From Timema cristinae (lineage: Eukaryota > Arthropoda > Insecta > Phasmatodea > Timematidae), in the NCBI GenBank assembly GCA_039000515.1, contig JBCFYV010000012.1, positions 42,906,355-42,970,354 of the forward strand: a stretch of DNA of 64,000 nt, read 5' to 3'. Below the pieces are notes generated by a model. The model saw only the letters and a list, made by a program, of their open reading frames with translations. It was not told the origin of the DNA and ran no database searches. This document shows, piece by piece, positions 57,741-64,000 of this stretch (position 1 is the stretch's first letter; each line of letters opens with the position of its first letter). A program made the translations under genes and the position numbers.

Positions 57741-57824
57741 TTTAGTAGCTTTCTTGTCTGTGTTGCGCACAGCCGATTTAAAGTACTTGCATTAGTCAAC
57801 TAATAACGTGTCAATGGGCCTTAA

Positions 57825-58177
57825 ACCTCACTAAGATAAGAGCAATATTCGTTATGTCTATATTCGTTATCCTAAAATACTTATAAATATTAAAAATCAA
57901 AACTATAAAACCAAAGATGTTTAATTTCAATAACCTAATAATATGATTCATTTGGAACAATTTGATCATTATCTGTTAGAGATTTTATAAGCTTTTTAAA
58001 ATCTTTATTTAATAGATTTAGTAATTATATTCAGGACATAAATCATATAACTCGAATTTATTTTTTATGAAATCGCAGGATACGAAAGATCCTCAACTTA
58101 CTAAACTACGGCCATTTTGTTTTCTATTTCTAAAGCTTTATAACTTTTTAAAAGGTCAAGAAATTTTTTATGGCATA
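57825..58177. other. AT-rich spacer
   Basis: Nothing recognised. Confidence 0.45.
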
Positions 58178-61132
58178 GAATAATAATAGTAATAATAATA
58201 ATAATTTTAATTTCCTTTATTATAGTGCTGGCCAACAGTCGTAAGACCTATAACAGGACAGCACTGAAAGTGCACAAGTACCTTACAAATACATATATTT
58301 ACACGAGAAAATAAGATAAACAAAAAATGGCTAAATAATGTTATATAATGATTAATAGTTATAAAAAAGTAATCAATAATGATAATAATAGAAATATCAA
58401 TAATAACAAAAAACTAAAGATTGGTTAAAAGCAGTAATAATATGCAAAAAATAAATCAGAATATTGTAAAATTTAGATATTATAGGCAGAACCTCTTAGT
58501 GATAAATTATTTATAAGAGATTTCCTTAAATAACTCTCTTAGTTTAGCTTTTATTGTATGATAAAAGTCGAATTCGACAAATATAGAATTGGCGCTAAAG
58601 ATACAACGACCTATAGGGCTTACCTTATAAATGCTATTGAGAAAAAATAATTTTGGATTACGAGAAGCCTGAGAAGGGATATGAATGCCTACATGATCAA
58701 GGGCAAATTTGCAATAAATTTTGCTATTGAATGTATTAAAAACAAAAATGGCATCACAATAAAGTCTACCTGAGAAGAAAGTTTGTAGCCCTAAGAGGTA
58801 TCGAATTCTGTCATAATCATAATAAATCTGGTTACTAAAGTATTTATCATAGCACGCAGCGACAAATTCTCTTTGAACGTTTTCCAACCTAAGAGAGTCA
58901 GTTAAGGTAATGGAATTCCAAGCAACAGTAGCGTATTCTAACTTAGATATAACCAGGGTGTAGTACAGACATAAAAAACAGTCAACTTTTTTAAATGATT
59001 ACGTAATAAATTTAATAAGTCCAAGTAATTTTAATGACTGGGAAATTACATGGTCAAATGATAGTGGAAAAAAGTTTGTTATCAAGAATAACACCAAGAT
59101 CATTAATATAAAGGGTACGGACTATGTTTTCATTGCCCAATTTATAAGTCAAAAAGAAAGGATTGGTTTTCCTAGTAAAAGTTATAGATTTGGTCTTAGA
59201 TTTATTAATAGACATTCCATTTTCAAAAGACCATTGTATAATACCAATATCATTTTGTATTTTATACAATCTGCAATTGATTTGATAATTTTAAATAATT
59301 TTACATCATCAGCAAAGAGTAAATAACTAGACGAGTTCAAATATTTACCAATGTCATCAATAAACACATTAAAGAGAAGAGGAACTAAATTAGAACCCTG
59401 TGGTATGCCACAGGGGGCTGAAAATGTATTTGAGGTGTGTGAATCAATTTTAATTGTGAATTATCTGTCATGCAAATAACTGCTGAACCAATTTACATAT
59501 AATTTAAAAAGGCCTAAATTACCAAGTTTAGAGAGAATAATATTATGCTGACATAAGTCAAATGCCTTACTTTGGTCAAAATAAATAGCATCAACCTGAG
59601 ACTTGAGGGGCAACATGCCCAAGAAATTCTAATAAATGAGTGACAGTAGATTTATTTTTTATAAAACCATGTTGATTATCTGAAAGTTTATTTTTAAGGT
59701 GGTGGAACGTATATTCATGTATGATTTTCTCGAATACTTTGGAGAGAGTGTCTAAGAGGGAAATTGGTCTATAATTACAAGTTTTTGTTTTTGCCCCTTT
59801 TTTATAAATAGGTATGACTACAGATTGTTTCCGATTAGAGGAAAATTTCCTTTGACAGGCTAATGTTAAAGATATAGGCTAACAAAGGGCTACAAATGCT
59901 GGCACAGCCTTTAACAATAAAACTTGGAATTCCATCTGTCCCGACACATCTAGAAGAACTCAATTTTTTTATAGCACTAGCAACGTCCTAGGGTGTAATG
60001 TGGCAAGGATACAAGGGCGCGCTCGTTTCAATAGCGGGGCAAGGTAAGACAAGAAGGACAGAATTATAAACGTAATGAAAGTAGCTCCCAAACTCATTAG
60101 CAATTAATACAGGATCAGCAATAATCCTGCCATTAATTTCTAGGTTAGATGGGGAAACTTTATTCACACGATTGTTTTTTAACAAATTTCCAAAATTCCT
60201 TGGATTTGCATTTAATACTATTTTCAATTGAGTTTATCCAATTGGCTCTGTCTATAATCAAAGTAGTTTTTATTAATTTACGAAAGTGAGAAAAATGTGA
60301 ATAGAATAAACCATCATTTGTTTGTTTAAACTTTTTGAATATTTTTTTTCCTAATATAGTATTTAAGAGTAGAAGAAAACCAATTTGGATATTTGGATGA
60401 ATTAAGAATGGTAATTTGAAGAATATGCGTTCTGATTTTCCTTTGGACTAAATTAGTAAAATTATCTACAGACAAATTAACATCCGTAGTAGAATAAACA
60501 GAAGACCATTCATCAGTGGCCAGGTCATTGTAAATATTAAGGTGATCACAACGTGCATAGTCAATATATGTGGTGGTGCTGTCATTAATTTTAGTAGCAA
60601 GAGTTACATCAAGTGAAATCAATAAGGGCGGATGTGCTTGTAACCTTGTTACAACGTCACATAGAAGAAATAACACTCACCAACTCAGCCCAAGTTGACT
60701 CGTCCCGACTCCTCTACGATACGCCTTAGACACTCATCACCACTATAGCCAACTGAACCAAGATTTGGATCTCGTCGCTGGACGTGTGGTTGGGCTGCCC
60801 CCCACCTCTCCTCCCGATTGGGCACGAAACAAGTGATCATCATTCTGCGCGCGCCGCCCTGACGCATTGCAGATAAAACTTCTATGGACTGAATTTCGAC
60901 GCACAAACTACGTCTATTGGTCCTCGAGATAGTTCTCGAATACCCCCACCCTTGTTCCGCGCTCTGGGAATATATGTTTATCACAGTGTATATAATGGTT
61001 GAAACCCAGTGTATGGACACACATTACGCTCTGGGCATTCGAGGTAAATAGCTTGACTTTGTAGGCTCGACGATATATTCTAAATTCAATTTGGTTTTAA
61101 TCTACCTTCTTTCGAAATTCAATTTATATCTA

Positions 61133-61239
61133 CGTCTAATTTATTTTGTAACAATCTATTACGTCAGCCCTTAAGGCAATGTTCGTCTAATTTTTGTTTT
61201 TGTAACAATCTATTACGTCAGCCCTTAAGGCAATGTTTA
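61133..61239 (+). repeat. Tandem duplication, about 52-bp unit
   Basis: GTAACAATCTATTACGTCAG CCCTTAAGGCAATGTT occurs twice in succession, each copy preceded by CGTCTAATTT. Confidence 0.9.
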
Positions 61240-61412
61240 CTTTACATATATTTGGTCTCCTATGATAATTTAGGTATCTTTAAATGTTTGGGGATTATTT
61301 ATATTTGTCTCCTTGTATCCTACCAAGGTTGGTCAAATGTGGGGCCGCGAGCCGGCGGAGAAATTAATATTATACGGTCGCCATGTTAGGTGTTAATGTT
61401 AGGCTAGTTCAT

Positions 61413-61590
61413 TATAGTGAAACAATAGCCGGAACTATTGTTAATGCATTTTAGTGAGGATAACACCTCTCCGATATCATATTCGATTCCCGTGTCCAGG
61501 TGTCATTTTCAATTTTCAGAATATGATATCGGAGAGGTGTTATCCTCACTAAAATGCATTAACAATAGTTCCGGCTATTGTTTCACTATA
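61413..61590. repeat. Perfect 72-bp-arm palindrome
   Basis: 61,413-61,484 and 61,519-61,590 are exact reverse complements (TATAGTGAAACAATAGCCGG ... ATCATATTC). The 34-bp spacer (GATTCCCGTGTCCAGGTGTC...) equals the 3' end of SINE family C. Confidence 0.95.
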
Positions 61591-61627
61591 TATGCAATCC
61601 TATACAATTATATATATATAATTGTCC

Positions 61628-61882
61628 AATGGCTGCAAAATTGCCAACTACCGAGTCGATAATGGCTGCGTGGTCTGATGGCTGTGATCTTGTGTATCAC
61701 GTGTTTATAAAGCTGACGACCTCCGCACGTCCATCTTAGACTCTGCCTTAAACTATGAGTGAAGAATGACCATGGGCAAGGGACGAATCCTGGATAGCTC
61801 AGTGGTAAGAGCAGTGGCGTACTAAGCCGAAGGTCCCGGGTTCGATTCCCGTGTCCAGGTGTCATTTTTCAATTTTTAGTTC
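61628..61882 (+). mobile_element. tRNA-like repeat (family C), most complete copy
   Basis: A leader (ACCGAGTCGATAATGGCTGC, CGCACGTCCATCTTAGACTC, GGGCAAGGGAC) is followed by a tRNA-like unit at 61,789-61,862: CTGGATAGCTCAGTGGTAAG (A box), GGTCCCGGGTTCGATTCCCG (B box), and CCAGGTGTCATTTTTCAA. D and T arms pair well. The anticodon and acceptor stems have mismatches, and related copies are nearby, so it is a SINE rather than a tRNA gene. Confidence 0.7.
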
Positions 61883-62806
61883 ATTATAGTTTTACAGGTG
61901 TCTATTTCTTTGTATTAGTCAAATGTGGGGCCGCGGGCCACCCAGGACTTATATTCCTGAGGACATCTTATTGGCTCTTATAGCCTTTAGGCAGTGTTAT
62001 GTACACTTAATCTTTTTTACATTGCAATACATTGGAATAGCGTCAATGTCATTATTTAGTTAAGGGGCGTGAGCTGTTGACTCACTCTTTTTTACGGATC
62101 ATGAGAAGGGGTTGTCACTCTACTCATGTTGGCGGTTGACTATTTTTGTTATGTTTTATTATTATTAATCTGGAGAACAATTCTTTAGGCCTTTATACTG
62201 CTCTCCAAGGACGCCATTTTGGGGGCGTTTGTATCTAAGGAGCCGCCTGAAGTTAATTATTGTTGTAAGGCCCTTCAGGCCCTGGCGGTGTCCTTTGTGC
62301 CTTGCAGCCCTTCTGGCTTATGATTACCATTGTTATTCCTAAGTGTCACTCCCCCATTGAGTTGTACTATGTGTCTTGATAATAAAATTATAACTCTCTT
62401 GTGCTCACCTCTGTCTATTAATTTATGTGGGATAATAAGGGGGGTAAGTTACATAATAAATCAATATTTATTAGTGATTGAGAGCTATGATTTACTAAGG
62501 GGTGGTTGAAATTAGCAAAAACCAGGTCAAGGAGGTTAGTGTCATTATCAGTTTCATTAAGTTGTTCTAATCCTATTATGTTGGTCGAAGCAAGATTTTG
62601 AGTAGCTTTAAATTTGATGTAGAAATGCGAAATGTTTTGAGCATGATGATATTTCCAATCAATTTTGGGCAGTTAAAACCACCTAATAGTATTATTAAAT
62701 AGGGTATGTTAGCCAAAGCACCTTTAAGAAATGTAAAGTAGTTCTTAAATGCTTCGACTGTTATTTGGGGAGCAAGATAAATGTTCCAAATTAACAGTTT
62801 TTGGCG

Positions 62807-62937
62807 AATAATAATAATAATAATAATAATAATATTGAAAATGACACCTGGACACAGGAATCTAAACTGGGACCATTGGCTTAGTATGCAAATGCCTTGA
62901 CCACTGAGCTATCTAGGAATCATCCCGTGCCAGGGTA
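62807..62937 (-). mobile_element. SINE family C with (ATT)n tail
   Basis: Minus strand: GATTCCTAGATAGCTCAGTG GTCAAGGCATTTGC...GTGTCCAGGTGTCATTTTCAAT followed by (ATT)9 at 62,835-62,807. This shows the 3' end and tail type of the family. Confidence 0.75.
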
Positions 62938-62945
62938 ATTCTTCT

Positions 62946-63120
62946 ATACTAATATTATAAAGAGGAAATATTTGATTCTTTGTTTTTTTGTTTGTAATGG
63001 ATAAACTCAAAAGCTACTGGAACGATTTAAAAAATTCTTTCACCAATATAAAGCTACACAATCAGCGAGTAACAAAGGCTATATTTTATTTTGAAAATTT
63101 AATTTATTATTTATAAAAAG
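62946..63120 (+). mobile_element. Helitron-like 5' terminal region
   Basis: Begins CTATACTAATATTATAAAGA GG, continues TGTTTGTAATGGATAAACTC AAAAGCTACTGGAACGATTT AAAAAATTCTTTCACC and reaches AGTAACAAAGGCTATATTTT. This succession (TCTATACTAATATTATAAA..., GGAACTACTGGxxCGATTT, AAATTCTTTCACC, GGCTATA) is a well-known insect Helitron-associated terminus. The 3' end was not located. Confidence 0.55.
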
Positions 63121-63530
63121 GTCGATAGTATATTATATAGTCGCTGGAAAAAAAAGTTGTAGAAGATAAAGGGGGTTTGGTGAGGGGAGGGGTAAAGGTG
63201 AGGAAAAAGAAATAGATGTAGTGACGAGGAACGCAAAAAAAAAAAAAGATTAAAATAAAATTTTGGGAAATAAGGGGAGTATTTGAAAGTGGAGGAAGCT
63301 GAAAAATTAATTTGATTTTAACAATTTGTTTGATTGGCGTATACACAATTCCTTTCGCGCCTAGAGCAAACAAAATTATAGAGGAATTAGATGAAAATTG
63401 GAAGGATGGGGCTATACAGTGATGGTAGGACTGTAATAAAAAAATTTTTTAAATGTTTTGTTTTTATATTGACATGATGGATGATTTGAAGCTTTGTTTT
63501 ACAGGATTCTTTACAATATTTTTTTTACGG
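63121..63530. other. Unassigned AT-rich DNA
   Basis: May be the interior of the Helitron-like repeat. The 88-codon minus ORF is low-complexity (Phe/Pro) and has no recognised domain. Confidence 0.4.
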
Positions 63531-63700
63531 TGAAGGGGGCTAGTCACTCCTATTTTAAGGCAGAGTCTATGATGGACGTGTGGACATCATCGGCTAAAAA
63601 TGTGTGATTTTATTAAGATCACAAGCTATCAGATAACGCAGCCACCTTCTACTCGGTAATTGGCTTAATGCTGCCACTTGTACAATTATTATGATATTAA
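63531..63700 (-). mobile_element. Family C leader, inverted copy
   Basis: On the minus strand it matches the 61,640-61,770 leader: AATTACCGAGTAGAAGGTGG CTGCG, GTGATCTTAATAAAATCACA CA, CACACGTCCATCATAGACTC TGCCTTA. The tRNA unit is absent. Confidence 0.65.
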
Positions 63701-63796
63701 GGGAATGCATATTTAAGACTCAATTATCAGAAGCTATTACTTGTGATTCTTAAAGAGGAATTCTCAATCTAGATAACATATTCTGAAAATTAAAGA

Positions 63797-64000
63797 ATGA
63801 CGCCTGGACACGGGAATCGAAACCGGGACCTTTGGCCTGGTACGCCAATGCTCTAACCACTAATCTATCTAGGAATCGTCTCATGCCATTTGATAGCTAG
63901 TGATCTTAATAAACTCACACATTTGTAGCCTACGATTTCCGCACGTCCATCATAGACTCTGATATAAAATATGGGTGAAGAACGACCGTGAGCCCGGAAC
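63797..64000. mobile_element. Family C copies, back to back, cut by window end
   Basis: The tRNA-like unit on the minus strand (63,885-63,797; GATTCCTAGATAGATTAGTG ... GTCCAGGCGTCATTC) stands directly beside a + leader (63,890-64,000; GTGATCTTAATAAACTCACA CA, CCGCACGTCCATCATAGACT). The next tRNA unit presumably lies beyond the window. Confidence 0.65.

Larger units (their letters stand above)
55911..57821 (-). mobile_element. PIF/Harbinger-like DNA transposon
   Basis: Terminal inverted repeats of about 40 bp: left AGTCCCGTTGACATGG...GACTAATTCAAGT, right (minus strand) AGGCCCATTGACACGT...GACTAATGCAAGT. Both sides have TAA (55,908-55,910; 57,822-57,824), the 3-bp TWA target duplication typical of PIF/Harbinger. 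A minus-strand MADF-like ORF lies just inside the right end. PIF/Harbinger elements often carry a second DNA-binding ORF. No DDE transposase could be recognised, and the 1.9-kb interior has gained a SINE-B tail (56,365-56,416), (CA)n and another inverted repeat. Confidence 0.7.
60664..62450. mobile_element. 1.79-kb insertion in the LINE, 5-bp target duplication
   Basis: Removing 60,664-62,455 restores an uninterrupted LINE frame across the junction (NIDLLC then DVVTRLQAHPPL). The 5-bp ACATA is present on both sides (60,659-60,663; 62,451-62,455). The insert is GC-richer than the LINE. Its right end has a polyadenylation-like AATAAAATTATAACTCTCTT at 62,380 and finishes GGGGGGTAAGTTACA, like an LTR 3' end. 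The left end lacks the matching TGTAAC. It contains a palindrome, a tRNA-like SINE and tandem duplications, so it is a composite. No coding region was recognised; the 111-codon minus ORF at 60,685-61,020 has no known domain. Confidence 0.65.
58178..62806 (-). mobile_element. Jockey/CR1-like LINE, split by an insertion
   Basis: The minus strand, from 62,806 down, encodes the endonuclease end (IYLAPQITVEAFKNYF, LGGFNCPKLIG where GDFN is expected; ETDNDTNLLDLVFANF), an insertion (60,664-62,450), the linker (YPNWFSSTLKYYIRKKN), and the RT. RT motifs are: VVIPIYKKGAKTKTCNYRPI; SLLDTLSKVFEKIIHEY; HGFIKNKSTVTHLLEFL; DAIYFDQSKAFD; PCGIPQGSNLVPLLFN; and the catalytic box LLFADDVKLFK. The C-terminal tail follows (58,887-58,507). 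The 3' end carries an (ATT)n tail at 58,178-58,205. The YFDxSKAFD and FADD boxes are intact, but frameshifts and stops break the ORF. The 5' end is lost at about 62,806. Confidence 0.82.

Noticed and set aside
61789..61862. Candidate functional tRNA gene
   Set aside because: D and T arms fit, but the acceptor and anticodon stems have mismatches, an ACT anticodon would be unusual, and three degraded relatives with the same flanks are within 2.2 kb. It is a SINE.

Overview
This window is AT-rich genomic DNA from an arthropod, most likely an insect. The reasons are long AT-rich introns, an R1-type non-LTR retrotransposon, tRNA-derived SINEs with A/B boxes, and exons of a sulfakinin/cholecystokinin-like receptor. 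There are no operons, Shine-Dalgarno sites or long prokaryotic ORFs. Only two host genes can be supported, both split into small exons and both incomplete. Everything else recognisable is transposable-element material, mostly decayed.

Host gene 1 (+ strand, 3,914-14,200): four exons encode the end of one calponin-homology (CH1) domain and a whole CH2 domain of the spectrin / alpha-actinin actin-binding type. All splice sites are canonical and the phases match. The last exon ends in a stop just after CH2, so the product may be an actin-binding domain with no rod. Host gene 2 (- strand, exons 31,807-32,004 and 15,620-15,805): TM3-TM4 and TM5 of a sulfakinin/CCK-like GPCR, joined in phase 1 across a 16-kb intron full of transposons. 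A SINE sits about 33 bp inside the 5' splice site of that intron.

Region by region: 0-3.1 kb holds LINE and Helitron relics. 3.9-14.2 kb is the CH gene, whose introns contain a 5'-truncated R1 LINE (9.05-10.9 kb), LINE tails and SINEs. 15.6-32 kb is the receptor, whose intron contains a hAT element (15.95-17.05 kb), a MULE with FLYWCH/transposase remains and multi-copy subterminal motifs (20.5-22.6 kb), SINEs, a MITE, a Gag relic and a THAP-like ORF split by a SINE. 33.67-35.03 kb is a pogo/Tigger-like element. 44.87-46.35 kb is a terminal-inverted-repeat element whose terminal repeat has grown into a minisatellite. 48.8-49.4 kb is a DUF4371/ZMYM-type hAT transposase relic. 53.01-54.01 kb is a 1,001-bp solo LTR with its own TATA box and a 21-bp minisatellite. 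55.9-57.8 kb is a PIF/Harbinger-like element with a MADF-like ORF. 58.2-62.8 kb is a Jockey/CR1-like LINE split by a 1.79-kb insertion, which itself carries a perfect 72-bp-arm palindrome and tRNA-like repeats. 62.9-64 kb holds Helitron-like and foldback repeats.

The most useful observations concern repeat biology. Two SINE families with different tRNA heads share one 3' tail. A long, apparently non-coding interspersed repeat (called family D here) occurs at least nine times. Several DNA transposons can be delimited exactly by terminal inverted repeats plus target-site duplications. I found no CRISPR array, rRNA gene or convincing functional tRNA gene.
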